Assembly (NCBI GenBank): GCA_020635275.1
Contig: JACKAA010000004.1
Location: 124,001 to 188,000, forward strand
Direction: 5' to 3'
DNA: 64,000 bases
From: Ignavibacteriales bacterium
Lineage (GTDB): Bacteria; Bacteroidota; Ignavibacteria; Ignavibacteriales; Melioribacteraceae
The notes beneath the pieces were generated by a model. That model saw only the letters and a list, made by a program, of their open reading frames with translations, had not been told where the DNA came from and searched no databases. The translations under genes and the position numbers were made by a program. This document shows positions 1-9,216 of this stretch, one piece after another (within the stretch, counting starts at the first letter, position 1; each line of letters opens with the position of its first letter).

Positions 1-1635
1 ATAATGGCCGGAGCTAAAAGAGAAAATATTTTTATGTTCGATACGAAGGGATTAATTCACAAGGAAAGAACAGATTTAAATAAATATAAAATGAGTTATG
101 CAACTGACAATATTTTCTCATCATTAGAAGATGCATTGAATGGTGCAGATGTTTTTATTGGATTATCAGTGGCAAATGTTTTGAGTAAAGATATGTTAAA
201 GGGTATGAACCCAAATCCAATAGTTTTTGCAATGGCAAATCCTGATCCGGAAATTGCCTACGAAGATGCAATTTCGGTTAGAACAGATATAATAATGGCA
301 ACCGGAAGAAGTGATTATCCAAATCAAGTAAACAATGTCTTAGGATTTCCATTCATATTTAGAGGAGCTCTTGATGTAAGAGCAACTGCAATTAATGATG
401 AAATGAAAATGGCAGCAGTAAAATCTTTGGCAAGTTTAGCAAAAGAGAAAATACCTGAATCAGTTTTAAGAGCTTATGGAGGCAAAGAGTTTTCATTTGG
501 AAGAGAATATATAATTCCCAAACCATTTGATCCAAGAGTTTTATGGAATGTGGCTCCAGCTGTAGCAAAAGCTGCCATTGAAACTGGAGTTGCACGGCAT
601 ACAATTGCAGATTGGTCATCTTATAAAGATGAACTAAAAGAAAGATTGGGATACTCTCAAGAAATAATAAGAATGATTGTACACAAGGCTCAGAAAAATC
701 CTAAGAAAATTGTTTACACAGAAGGTGAAGAAGAAAAAATAATAAGGGCGGCTCACACTGTATTTACTGAAAATATTGGTAGTCCTATATTGCTTGGAGA
801 TAATAAAATAATTGAGAGAAAAATAATTGATCTTGGCTATGATATTAAAGATTTCACAATTATCAATCCATCTAATTCAGACAAATCTGAAAATTATATT
901 AAAGCTCTTTACGAGCACCGTCAAAGAAAAGGTGTAACCCTTAATAAAGCAAAATCATTAATTGTTCAGCCAAATTATTATGGCTGTATGATGTTGAAAA
1001 TGGATGATACACAAGCGCTGATTGGAGGTTTGGGCCATAGTTATCCAAATACTATTCAACCAGCGTTACAAGTAATTGGTGTTAAAAAGGGAATAAATGT
1101 TGTTTCAGGTTTGTACATAGTAATAATAAAAAGAAAAGTATTTTTCTTTGCTGATACCACAGTTAATGTAAATCCAAATTCAGATCAGCTTGCAGAAATA
1201 GCTATTTCAGCCGCTGACACAGTAAAAGAGTTTGATATTGAACCAAGAATAGCAATGCTTTCGTTTAGCAATTTTGGAAGTGTTAAACATCCTGAAGCTA
1301 GTATGGTTAAAAAAGCAGTTGAAATTGTAAATAATTTAAGACCGGATTTAGAAATTGATGGCGAGATGCAAGCGGATACTGCAGTTGTACCGGAAATATT
1401 ATTTAGAGATTTTCCATTTTCAAAATTAAAAGGAAGTGCCAATGTTTTAATATTTCCTAATCTTAGTGCAGGTAATATTGCATATAAGTTATTTGAAAGA
1501 TTAACAGATGCCACAGTAATTGGACCAATTTTAATGGGAATGAAAAAACCGATTCATGTTTTACAACGTGATGCAACAGTTGAAGATATTATCAATATGT
1601 CTGCAATTGCAGTAGTAGAAGCAAGAAATAAATAA
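1..1635 (+). CDS. maeB: NADP-dependent malic enzyme with C-terminal phosphotransacetylase domain (5' partial)
   Basis: Oxidative decarboxylation of malate to pyruvate (cytoplasmic, central carbon metabolism). The reading frame is already open at base 1, so about 200 N-terminal residues of this roughly 750-residue family lie outside the window. Visible residues 1 to about 215 are the end of the malic-enzyme NAD(P)-binding half (ANPDPEI, then the GRSDYPNQVNN segment that lines the active site). Residues from about 225 to the end are a phosphate acetyl/butyryltransferase-type domain. In MaeB proteins that domain is usually regulatory, binding acetyl-CoA, rather than a working Pta. No functional link to the glycan genes downstream is visible. 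The gene converges on the next one and ends in a hairpin. The family call is secure; cofactor preference is by analogy to MaeB. Confidence 0.93.
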   Translation: MMAGAKRENIFMFDTKGLIHKERTDLNKYKMSYATDNIFSSLEDALNGADVFIGLSVANVLSKDMLKGMNPNPIVFAMANPDPEIAYEDAISVRTDIIMATGRSDYPNQVNNVLGFPFIFRGALDVRATAINDEMKMAAVKSLASLAKEKIPESVLRAYGGKEFSFGREYIIPKPFDPRVLWNVAPAVAKAAIETGVARHTIADWSSYKDELKERLGYSQEIIRMIVHKAQKNPKKIVYTEGEEEKIIRAAHTVFTENIGSPILLGDNKIIERKIIDLGYDIKDFTIINPSNSDKSENYIKALYEHRQRKGVTLNKAKSLIVQPNYYGCMMLKMDDTQALIGGLGHSYPNTIQPALQVIGVKKGINVVSGLYIVIIKRKVFFFADTTVNVNPNSDQLAEIAISAADTVKEFDIEPRIAMLSFSNFGSVKHPEASMVKKAVEIVNNLRPDLEIDGEMQADTAVVPEILFRDFPFSKLKGSANVLIFPNLSAGNIAYKLFERLTDATVIGPILMGMKKPIHVLQRDATVEDIINMSAIAVVEARNK

Positions 1636-1651
1636 TTTTATTTGTTAAAAA

Positions 1652-1679
1652 GTAGAGACGTAAGAATTTGCGTCTCTAC
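1652..1679. terminator. Inverted repeat between convergent genes, probable terminator
   Basis: A perfect 9-bp stem (GTAGAGACG / CGTCTCTAC) with a 10-nt loop sits in the 52-bp gap between two convergent genes. Read on the minus strand the stem is followed by TTTTT, so it looks like an intrinsic terminator for the minus-strand gene. On the plus strand no T-run follows, so it is less convincing for the malic-enzyme gene. Similar GTAGAGACG-type hairpins occur as dispersed repeats in several bacterial groups (my recollection, not checked), so it may be a repeat copy reused as a terminator. Confidence 0.65.
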
Positions 1680-1687
1680 AATAAAAC

Positions 1688-3178
1688 TTAATGTAACCTA
1701 TAACTTACAAAAGCAACATTTTTGCTATCCGGTGACCATGATGGAACATTAATAGTTCCCTGACCGCCGAATAATTTTACTAAGACATCAATTTCACCAG
1801 TTTCAATCGACATAATTCTTATCATTACATCTTTGTTAGCTGGGTGACCAACAACATCTTTATCATAAGTTAAAAACACCAGCCATTTTCCGTCTGGAGA
1901 AGGATGAGGAAACCAGTTATTATATTCATCATCGGTAATTTGTATTTGATCACTGCCATCAGCATTCATTCTCCAGATTTCCATTTTACCTGTTCGTATA
2001 GAATTAAAATAAATATATTTTCCGTCTGGTGAGTAGTCCGGACCATCATCTAAACCTTCAGCATTGGTTAATCTTTTTTCAGTACCGCCATTTACAGAAA
2101 TAGTATAAATATCAAATAATCCATCTCTTTCTGCGCAATATGCTAAAGTATTTCCATCAGGAGACCAGCCATGCCAATAACTTGGTCCATTTTTAGTAAT
2201 TAATTTTGGAATGCCTCCTTCAACCGGTAAAATATAAATTCTGGATTTACCATCAATACTTGATTGATCACTTATAACAATTTGCTTATTATCAGGAGAC
2301 AGACCATGATCATTGTTGCATTTTGTAGATAGATGTGTATTAATTTTTTCCGGTGTTCCGCCTTCAAGTGGAATCTTAAAAAGCAAACCTTCACTATTAT
2401 AAATGAAGAACGAACTATCACCTGACCAGTTAGGGGCTTCAATGTGCTTATTAGTAGAATAAATTATTTTTCTGTTTTTTGTTTCAATATTTACTATCTC
2501 TAAAGTACTCTGTAAATTGCTATTTTCTTCTTTCATTTTACTTTTCTTTTTAAGTGATAAATTTGAAAATTCTGCACTTTCAATAACATTATTATCGTGT
2601 GAACAAACACCAATTCCAATAAAGAATGGATTTGAAATTTTTAATTTAACACTGTTTCCTGCAAATTTTATATCTTCATTTTCATTAGCAGTTGATAAAT
2701 AAAAGAACTCTCCTTCTTTTTGAAGATTTATCCTTTTTGGCATTTTTACATTTGACCGTACTTCATAAGTAATACCATTTGGAATTTCACGGTATTGAAT
2801 TGAAGTGAGACCATCGCCATGAATTACAGCATCAATATAAGGTGATCCTGGAGTTAAATCCTGCCTAATTATAATTCCCGCTTTTCTGTGAGCATTTTCA
2901 CCTTTTCCAATCCAATCTAAATTTGTAGAAAAAGAAAAATCGCCTGAAAAAGATTTATAAACATAATGATATTCATCTTTTTCAAACCACATATTTTCAC
3001 CGCTTCCGTTTAAAATATATGAACTATCTTTTTTATTAAACACAGCGTTTCCTTTCAGAGCAACATTTCCTATATCATTGCTAAAATCAAAAATTCCTAA
3101 GTTAGAATTATTATTTGAACAACTACAAATAAATAAAATATTAATAAATAGAATTATTAAAATGTTGTGAGGTTTCAT
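1688..3178 (-). CDS. Lipoprotein with N-terminal DUF1349-like domain and TolB-type beta-propeller
   Basis: Probable cell-envelope lipoprotein of 496 aa. Residues 1-20 form a lipoprotein signal ending in an ICSC lipobox (Cys20). Residues about 30-215 resemble the DUF1349 concanavalin-like fold (RKAGIIIRQD, then HGDGLTSIQYR). Residues about 225-496 carry repeated PD40/TolB blades, seen as recurring motifs of the SPDGKxIxF kind (SPDNKQIVIS, SPDGNTLAYC, SPDGKYIYFN, SPDGKWLVFL, SPDSKNVAFV). TolB-like propellers act in protein binding or, in some secreted proteins, sugar binding; no enzymatic residues can be assigned. It is transcribed away from the next operon, and the 247-bp gap to that operon carries both upstream regions. 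Exact role unknown. Confidence 0.8.
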   Translation of the reverse strand: MKPHNILIILFINILFICSCSNNNSNLGIFDFSNDIGNVALKGNAVFNKKDSSYILNGSGENMWFEKDEYHYVYKSFSGDFSFSTNLDWIGKGENAHRKAGIIIRQDLTPGSPYIDAVIHGDGLTSIQYREIPNGITYEVRSNVKMPKRINLQKEGEFFYLSTANENEDIKFAGNSVKLKISNPFFIGIGVCSHDNNVIESAEFSNLSLKKKSKMKEENSNLQSTLEIVNIETKNRKIIYSTNKHIEAPNWSGDSSFFIYNSEGLLFKIPLEGGTPEKINTHLSTKCNNDHGLSPDNKQIVISDQSSIDGKSRIYILPVEGGIPKLITKNGPSYWHGWSPDGNTLAYCAERDGLFDIYTISVNGGTEKRLTNAEGLDDGPDYSPDGKYIYFNSIRTGKMEIWRMNADGSDQIQITDDEYNNWFPHPSPDGKWLVFLTYDKDVVGHPANKDVMIRIMSIETGEIDVLVKLFGGQGTINVPSWSPDSKNVAFVSYRLH

Positions 3179-3287
3179 ACTTTAGTTACCTAATTAATTT
3201 GCGGTTACAAATTATTATTTGTTAAAGTATTAAAAAAAATAATAATTAGCATTTTTTTTGAATTAAGAAATGAATTATCTGTTAATA

Positions 3288-3303
3288 AATAATTATAATT
3301 ATT
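3288..3303. repeat. 16-bp perfect palindrome in a divergent intergenic region
   Basis: AATAATTATAATTATT is its own reverse complement. It lies about 70-80 bp upstream of the possible promoter for the oxidoreductase operon, a reasonable place for a regulator to bind. It has the half-sites in the opposite order (AATAAT...ATTATT) from the shared element found elsewhere in this window, so I do not count it as a copy. AT-only palindromes arise easily in DNA of this composition. Confidence 0.3.
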
Positions 3304-3369
3304 GTTAATTTAATAGCAGGATCGATGAAGTTTTGTAAACAAATTTTTCTTTAATATTTAATCAAAAAA

Positions 3370-3400
3370 TTGTTAGTCAGTTTTTAGATAAATATGTTTG
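3370..3400 (+). promoter_or_regulatory. Possible Bacteroidota-type housekeeping promoter
   Basis: TTG at 3370-3372 is followed after 20 nt by TATGTTTG at 3393-3400, matching the TTTG / TAnnTTTG pattern of Bacteroidetes primary-sigma promoters. It lies 25 nt before the ATG of the first oxidoreductase gene, and a Shine-Dalgarno-like AAAAGGGA stands between them. Whether this lineage uses that promoter type is not established from the sequence. Confidence 0.35.
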
Positions 3401-3425
3401 ACTTAAAAAATAAAAGGGAATTATC

Positions 3426-4817
3426 ATGAAAAAACTTAGTAGAAGAAGTTTTATTCGAAATAGTGCATTAGCAACTGCAGGAATTTTCTCAGCTCCCACA
3501 ATTTTGCCAGCTGGAATTTTAAAATCAACTTATACTCCAAATAATAAAATTAATATTGGTGTTATTGGTTGCGGCAGAATTGCTAGAGGACATGATATTC
3601 CACTGACACTAAAAAATGATTCGGCTAGAATAGTTGCTGTGTGTGATGTAGATAAAAAGAGAATGAAAGAAGGTAAAGAATTAGTATTAGAGCTCTACAA
3701 AGAAAAAACGGGCAAAGATAATTATGTTAATGTAAAAATGTATCAAGATTTTCGTGATATGTGTACAGACAAAGATATAGACGCAGTAATTATAAGTACT
3801 CCGGATCATTGGCATTCAATTCCGGCAATTGCTGCGGCAAGATCTGGCAAGGATATTTATTTGCAAAAACCTGCTTCACTTACAATTGAAGAAGGTCGTG
3901 CTTTAAGTGATACAATAAATCGAACTGGAAGAATATTGCAAATTGGAAGTCAGCAAAGATCACAGGACCCTTGGCCGCATTTCCATAGAGCTTGTGAATT
4001 GGTACGTAATGGAAGAATTGGTGAAATTCACACAGTTAAAATTGGTTTGCCAGGTGATCCATCCGGTGATGAAGAAAAAGAAATGCCAATTCCAGAAAAT
4101 TTAGATTATGATATGTGGTTGGGATCAACTCCAAATGTATACTATACAGAAAAAAGAGTTCATCCTCAAATTGATTATTCCAGACCTGGTTGGTTGCGTT
4201 GTGAGCAATTTGGTGCCGGAATGATTACAGGTTGGGGTGCCCATCATGTTGATACTGCTCATTGGGGAATGGGAACTGAATATACCGGTCCGATTGAAGT
4301 TGAAGCTACAGCAGAATTTCCTAAAAGCGGTTTATGGAATGTTCATGGTGATTTTAATGTTAAAGCTAAATATGAAAATGGAGTCACAATGTTTATTGGA
4401 GGGAACAATCCCAATGGAGTTAGATTTGAAGGTTCGGATGGATGGATTTTTGTTTCCCGCGGTTCAGTTACAGTAACGTCTTCTGATCCCGGAAATCCTG
4501 AATCAACACTTAAAGCTTTAGAGGCAAGTGATCCTAAAATATTAGATTCGGTAATTGGACCTGATGAAATTCATTTATATAAAAGTCCGGAACAGCATTT
4601 AAATTGGTTAGAAAGTATTAGAACAAGACAACAACCTGTTGCTCCCGCTGAAATTGGACACAGATCATGTTCAACATGTTTGGTCAGCCATATTGCTATG
4701 AAGCTTCCAAGAAAATTATATTGGGACCCAATAAATGAAAGATTTAAAAATGATGATGAAGCTAACTCAATGCTTTCCAGACCTATGAGATTACCTTGGC
4801 GTAATTATGTTCAATAA
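3426..4817 (+). CDS. Gfo/Idh/MocA-family oxidoreductase with Tat signal
   Basis: NAD(P)-dependent sugar oxidoreductase family, 463 aa, predicted to be exported folded. The twin-arginine motif SRRSFIR (residues 5-11) is followed by a hydrophobic stretch. The Rossmann motif GVIGCGRIARGHD is near residue 46, and the family's EKP-type cofactor segment appears as LQKPASLT near residue 146. The C-terminal half contains the alpha/beta substrate-binding domain. Tat-exported members act on glycosides or sugars, some as NAD-dependent glycosidases (GH109) or 3-keto-glycoside enzymes; the substrate cannot be read here. It opens a tight plus-strand operon that also holds a DUF6807 protein, a second Gfo/Idh protein, a sugar kinase and a nucleotidyltransferase. 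Confidence 0.88.
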   Translation: MKKLSRRSFIRNSALATAGIFSAPTILPAGILKSTYTPNNKINIGVIGCGRIARGHDIPLTLKNDSARIVAVCDVDKKRMKEGKELVLELYKEKTGKDNYVNVKMYQDFRDMCTDKDIDAVIISTPDHWHSIPAIAAARSGKDIYLQKPASLTIEEGRALSDTINRTGRILQIGSQQRSQDPWPHFHRACELVRNGRIGEIHTVKIGLPGDPSGDEEKEMPIPENLDYDMWLGSTPNVYYTEKRVHPQIDYSRPGWLRCEQFGAGMITGWGAHHVDTAHWGMGTEYTGPIEVEATAEFPKSGLWNVHGDFNVKAKYENGVTMFIGGNNPNGVRFEGSDGWIFVSRGSVTVTSSDPGNPESTLKALEASDPKILDSVIGPDEIHLYKSPEQHLNWLESIRTRQQPVAPAEIGHRSCSTCLVSHIAMKLPRKLYWDPINERFKNDDEANSMLSRPMRLPWRNYVQ

Positions 4818-4854
4818 TTTTAATAATTGGTTTATTATAATTTTAGGGAATCAA

Positions 4855-5757
4855 ATGAAAATTATTTCAAAAAATCTGATTGCATCAATTTTTATTTTAG
4901 CAACTTCTTTAACTGCTCAAACAAATAATCTTTCTGCTGAATTGCAGGATGATATGATAATTGTGAGAATTGACAATGTAACATTTACAAGTTACAGATT
5001 TGGTGATGGTCAAAAATATCCTTATTTCTATCCTGTAAATGGACCTGAAACTGGACTTTCTGTAACTACAGAATCAAGTTTACCATACCCTCATCATCGC
5101 TCACTTTGGTTTGGTTGCGATAGAGTTAATGGAGGAAATTATTGGCAAGAAGGAAATGAAAGAGGACAAATAATTTCTAAAGGTGCTCAAATAGTTGAAA
5201 ATGACAGCACAAAAATTTTAATTAAAGATGAATGTGTTTGGAAACAGCCAGATCAAGATCCAATAATTTCTGATGAAAGAAACATAATAATTACGGCTCC
5301 ATCTGATTCAATTAGAATAATTGATTTTAAAATATCACTACTAGCATTAACTGATTTAACAATATTAAAAACCAATCACTCACTTTTCTCAGCAAGAATG
5401 GAAGAAAATTTATCAGTAAAAAAAGGCGGAACATTAGTCAATGCTGAAGGAAAAATTGGTGAGAAGAATACTGCGGAAATTCAATCAGCATGGTGCGATT
5501 ATTACGGTGAAAGATTTGGAATTGTTGAAGGATTATCAATTTTTGATTCTCCAAAAAATGTTTGGTTCCCAAGTAAATGGTTTACTCGCGATTACGGTTT
5601 TTTTTCACCCACAAATCTTAATTGGATTAACGAAGATATTCAAATTGACAAAGGTGCAAATATTGAATTTCAATATCGTGTAATTGTTCATTCTGGCGAT
5701 ACTGAAACTGCAAAAATTAAAGAACATTTTACTGAATGGACATCTAAAATTAAATAA
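4855..5757 (+). CDS. PmoA/DUF6807-family exported protein
   Basis: Exported protein of 300 aa in the DUF6807 family (often called PmoA-like, after a methane mono-oxygenase annotation that does not imply that function). I chose the ATG at 4855 rather than the upstream in-frame ATG at 4807. It follows GGGAATCAA, gives a clean signal peptide (MKIISKNLIASIF... ending near LTAQ), and avoids overlap with the gene before. Family hallmarks visible: the HHRSLWFG segment near residue 79, a conserved aromatic-rich core, and a late WFTRDYGFFSPTNLNW-like block. Family members commonly sit beside Gfo/Idh/MocA oxidoreductases, as here, suggesting a shared sugar-modifying pathway. Biochemical activity is unknown. 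Confidence 0.8.
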   Translation: MKIISKNLIASIFILATSLTAQTNNLSAELQDDMIIVRIDNVTFTSYRFGDGQKYPYFYPVNGPETGLSVTTESSLPYPHHRSLWFGCDRVNGGNYWQEGNERGQIISKGAQIVENDSTKILIKDECVWKQPDQDPIISDERNIIITAPSDSIRIIDFKISLLALTDLTILKTNHSLFSARMEENLSVKKGGTLVNAEGKIGEKNTAEIQSAWCDYYGERFGIVEGLSIFDSPKNVWFPSKWFTRDYGFFSPTNLNWINEDIQIDKGANIEFQYRVIVHSGDTETAKIKEHFTEWTSKIK

Positions 5758-5791
5758 TACTTTATTTATGTTTTACATTGAGGTTAGCTTT

Positions 5792-7162
5792 ATGAAATTT
5801 TTAATTAAGAATGTTTTATTAGTATTTGTATCAATTTTATTTTTTTCAAGCTGTAAAAATAATGGAAGTGAAAAAATGCAAATTAAATTGATGACATTAG
5901 ATCCTGGACATTTTCACGCGGCTCTTGTTCAAAAAAATCAGTATGATCAAGTTTCATCTGATGTATTTATTTATGCCCCTGTTGGAGAAGATGTTGAAGA
6001 TCATATGAATAGAATTATTAATTACAACAGTCGATCAGAAAATCCAACTAATTGGAATTTGGATGTTTATAAAGGAGCTGATTATTTTGAAAAAATGATT
6101 AAAGATAAACCGGGAAACGTTGTTGTAATTTCCGGTAATAATATGAAAAAGGCAGATTATATTTTAGGATCAATTAACTCTGGATTAAACGTTCTTGCCG
6201 ATAAACCAATGTGCATAAATAAAGAAGGATTTGATCTTTTATTAAAAGCTTTTGAATTAGCAAAACAAAAGAACGTTTTACTTTATGATATAATGACTGA
6301 AAGAAGTGAGATAACAACAATATTACAAAAAGAACTAATAGAAATTCCTGAACTATTTGGTGATTTGGCAAAAGGGAGTTTAGAAGATCCGGTTGTAGTA
6401 AAATCAAGTGTTCATCATTTCTTTAAATATGTTTCCGGAAATCCTCTAAAGAGACCAGCATGGTTTTTTGATTCATCTCAACAAGGTGATGGAATTGTTG
6501 ATGTTACTACACACTTGGTCGATCTTGTTCAATGGGAACTGTTTCCGGAACAAATACTTGATTATAAAAATGATATAAAAATCGTTGAATCAAAACATTG
6601 GCCTACTATTTTAACAAAACAAGAATTTAGTGCCGTAACAAAAATGGACAAATATCCAGAATTTCTTAACAAGTTTGTTAATGAAGGGAATCTTAATGTA
6701 TACAGCAATGGTGAAATTAATTACCAGCTTAAAGGTGTTAATGCTAAAGTAATTGTTGAATGGAAATATCAAGCACCTGAAGGCGGCGGCGATACTCATT
6801 ATTCAATTATACGAGGAACTAAGTCCAATATAATTATTAAACAAGGAAAAGAACAAAATTATAAACCTGAATTATATATTGAAAAAATTAATGAAATATC
6901 AGAAGATGATTTTGAACAAATAGTAAGTTCAGCAATTAAAAATTTGCAAAATAAATATCCTGGCATTTCTGTTGAGAAAGAAAAAGATATTTGGCATATA
7001 TTTATTCCTGATAATTATAGAGTAGGACATGAAGCACATTTTGCACAAGTTATGGAAAGGTATTTGGAATATTTAGAAAATGGTAAACTTCCGGAATGGG
7101 AAGTGCCGAATATTATAGCTAAATACTATACAACAATTCAAGCACTCGAAAAAGCAATGTAA
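5792..7162 (+). CDS. Gfo/Idh/MocA-type oxidoreductase lipoprotein with dedicated C-terminal domain
   Basis: Lipoprotein of 456 aa with an oxidoreductase fold. The ATG at 5792 is preferred over the in-frame ATG at 5684 because it starts a textbook lipoprotein signal (LFFSSC, Cys21) and removes a 74-bp overlap. Residues 30-160 form the Rossmann-like part, although the usual GxGxxG is replaced by LDPGHFHAAL, a feature of the subgroup annotated as putative oxidoreductase with a special C-terminal domain. The NVLADKPM segment near residue 138 is the cofactor/catalytic Lys region. The C-terminal part (from about 290) is unlike classic Gfo/Idh. With the preceding two genes it forms an envelope-located sugar-modification module; substrate unknown. 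Confidence 0.8.
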   Translation: MKFLIKNVLLVFVSILFFSSCKNNGSEKMQIKLMTLDPGHFHAALVQKNQYDQVSSDVFIYAPVGEDVEDHMNRIINYNSRSENPTNWNLDVYKGADYFEKMIKDKPGNVVVISGNNMKKADYILGSINSGLNVLADKPMCINKEGFDLLLKAFELAKQKNVLLYDIMTERSEITTILQKELIEIPELFGDLAKGSLEDPVVVKSSVHHFFKYVSGNPLKRPAWFFDSSQQGDGIVDVTTHLVDLVQWELFPEQILDYKNDIKIVESKHWPTILTKQEFSAVTKMDKYPEFLNKFVNEGNLNVYSNGEINYQLKGVNAKVIVEWKYQAPEGGGDTHYSIIRGTKSNIIIKQGKEQNYKPELYIEKINEISEDDFEQIVSSAIKNLQNKYPGISVEKEKDIWHIFIPDNYRVGHEAHFAQVMERYLEYLENGKLPEWEVPNIIAKYYTTIQALEKAM

Positions 7163-7190
7163 ACAATTTTTTGATTGATGAAAAAGTGCT

Positions 7191-8108
7191 ATGAATAATA
7201 AACCAACTTTGTTAATTCTTGCTGCTGGTCTAGCTTCTAGGTATGGAAGTTTAAAACAAATAGATAAAATTGGACCTTCGGGAGAACGGATAATTGATTA
7301 TTCGGTTTACGATGCTATTCGTGCCGGATTTGGAAAAATTGTTTATGTAATAAGAAAGAGTTTTGAAGATGAATTTAAATCTGAAATACTTAACGTACTT
7401 CCAGATTCTATTGAAACTGATTATGTATTTCAGGAATTAGATAGTTTTAATAAAAATATAAATTACAATCCTGAAAGAGTTAAACCTTGGGGAACCGGTC
7501 ATGCACTTCTTACATCAGAATCAGTTATTAAAAATCCCTTTGTCATTATTAATGCTGATGATTTCTATGGATTTGAGTCATATAAAATTGCGTATAATTT
7601 CCTAATTACAAAACCAAATGAAGCAAATACCTTTGCATTAATTGGTTTTGAATTGAGTAAAACATTATCAGAATACGGTTCTGTTTCGCGAGGGATTTGT
7701 GCCACTGATGAAAATGATTATTTAAAATCAGTTGTTGAACGAACTGAAATAAAAAAAGAGAATGAAAAAATATTTTTCAAAGATGAATATGAAAATTGGC
7801 AACATTTATTTGGTAATGAAATCTGTTCAATGAATATGTTTGCTTTTAAGCCCTCAATATATACAGAAGCCAAACCGATTTTTTTTGATTTCCTTAAAAA
7901 AAATAAAGAAAATTTAAAATCTGAATTTTATTTACCTGCTTTGGTCGATCAATTAATAAAATTGAATAAAGCCAAAGTTAAAGTGTTAAAAACCACCGAT
8001 CAGTGGTTTGGGCTAACATATAAAGAAGATAAAGAAATAGTAAGAAGTAAGATTCTTAAGTTAACTAAAGATGGTAAATACCCAGATAATTTGTGGAAAT
8101 CATTTTGA
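7191..8108 (+). CDS. Sugar-phosphate nucleotidyltransferase (NDP-sugar pyrophosphorylase family)
   Basis: Cytoplasmic enzyme of 305 aa predicted to join a sugar 1-phosphate to an NTP. The N-terminal signature LILAAGLASRYGSLKQ (residues 9-24) matches the GxGxR...K nucleotide-binding loop, and INADDFYG near residue 120 supplies the metal-binding Asp residues. It is followed, with a 16-bp overlap, by an NahK-like anomeric kinase, so the pair can make an NDP-sugar from a free sugar in two steps (kinase, then this enzyme). The sugar is not certain; NahK-type kinases favour N-acetylhexosamines. No signal peptide. The start is the first ATG, 28 nt after the preceding stop. Confidence 0.85.
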   Translation: MNNKPTLLILAAGLASRYGSLKQIDKIGPSGERIIDYSVYDAIRAGFGKIVYVIRKSFEDEFKSEILNVLPDSIETDYVFQELDSFNKNINYNPERVKPWGTGHALLTSESVIKNPFVIINADDFYGFESYKIAYNFLITKPNEANTFALIGFELSKTLSEYGSVSRGICATDENDYLKSVVERTEIKKENEKIFFKDEYENWQHLFGNEICSMNMFAFKPSIYTEAKPIFFDFLKKNKENLKSEFYLPALVDQLIKLNKAKVKVLKTTDQWFGLTYKEDKEIVRSKILKLTKDGKYPDNLWKSF

Positions 8109-9202
8109 AAGATTACGAATCAATTTTTAATAATTTTCAAATTGAAGGAACATTTCTTAATGCAATACCTTTCGGCAGTGGTCACATTAATGATACAATC
8201 CTTGTCACTATTGATCAATCAGAAAAAATTATTAAATATATTCTCAGAAAAATTAACAGTTATGTATTTAAAGAGCCTAAATTAATTGTTGAAAATACAG
8301 TTTCTGTAACAAATCATATTGAAAAAAAAATATTAAAGAGCAATAAATCAGAAACGCTTAACCGAACTTTAAAATTGTTCAAAACAAAAAATGATGATTT
8401 CTATTTTATTGATAATGAAGATAATTACTGGTGTGTTTTCAATTTTATTGAAGATGCAATAACTTATGATAATGTTAATACAGAAGATCAAGCATTTGAA
8501 GCAGCAAAAGAATACGGCAAATTTCAAAAATATTTATCAGATTTTGAAATAGTTAAATGCCATACAACAATACCGGATTTTCATAATCTGTCAAATCGAC
8601 TTGCGAAATTCTATAACCTTCTTAAAAATCATAAATATAAAAGGATAGAATCTTCTGAACGCGAAATACAATTAGTTGAAAAATTTAGGCACATTGAAAA
8701 AGAATTCTTACAATTAAAAAATCTAAACATTCCACTTCGAATAACCCACAACGATACAAAAATCAATAATGTTATGCTTGATGAAAAAACTAAAAAAGGT
8801 TTATGTGTTATTGATTTAGATACTGTTATGCCTGGAATTATATTAAATGATTTTGGTGATATGGTTAGATCATTCGTTAGTCCAACTTTAGAAGATAGTT
8901 CAGATTATTCAAAAGTAAAAGTAAGACTTAATATTTTTGAAGCACTGGCAAATGGTTACTTGAGTGAAACGAATAATATTTTAACAAAAGATGAAAAGGA
9001 AAATCTTTTAGTTGGAGCTAAAATTATTATATATGAACAAGCTATAAGATTTCTTACAGATTATATAGAAGGTGATGTTTATTATAAAATCAATTTTACA
9101 AATCATAATTTAGTTAGAGCTAAAAACCAATTTGCTTTATTAGATGACGTGGAATTAAATCTTAAAATAATGGAAGAAATTCTTAAAAAATATGCTAAAT
9201 AG
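8093..9202 (+). CDS. NahK-like phosphotransferase (N-acetylhexosamine 1-kinase family)
   Basis: Kinase of the aminoglycoside-phosphotransferase fold, 369 aa if started at the GTG at 8093; a TTG at 8105 is an alternative start. It shares hallmark segments with N-acetylhexosamine 1-kinase: GSGHINDT (P-loop-like, near residue 28), ITHNDTKINN (catalytic loop near residue 219, Asp as base) and VIDLDTVMPG (metal-binding DxD-like loop near residue 242). NahK phosphorylates GlcNAc/GalNAc at C1 using ATP. Homologues in Bacteroidota are often mislabelled as mucin-desulfating sulfatase. The overlap with the nucleotidyltransferase gene implies translational coupling and a shared salvage route to an NDP-sugar. 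Substrate is by family analogy only. Confidence 0.85.
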   Translation: MEIILKDYESIFNNFQIEGTFLNAIPFGSGHINDTILVTIDQSEKIIKYILRKINSYVFKEPKLIVENTVSVTNHIEKKILKSNKSETLNRTLKLFKTKNDDFYFIDNEDNYWCVFNFIEDAITYDNVNTEDQAFEAAKEYGKFQKYLSDFEIVKCHTTIPDFHNLSNRLAKFYNLLKNHKYKRIESSEREIQLVEKFRHIEKEFLQLKNLNIPLRITHNDTKINNVMLDEKTKKGLCVIDLDTVMPGIILNDFGDMVRSFVSPTLEDSSDYSKVKVRLNIFEALANGYLSETNNILTKDEKENLLVGAKIIIYEQAIRFLTDYIEGDVYYKINFTNHNLVRAKNQFALLDDVELNLKIMEEILKKYAK

Positions 9203-9216
9203 GACAATAGATTTTA

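Noticed and set aside
3211..3303. AT palindromes upstream of the oxidoreductase operon as a further copy of the element
   Set aside because: The arms do not match the spacing or order of sites 1 and 2, and no sigma-54 core is present; AT-only palindromes are expected here.
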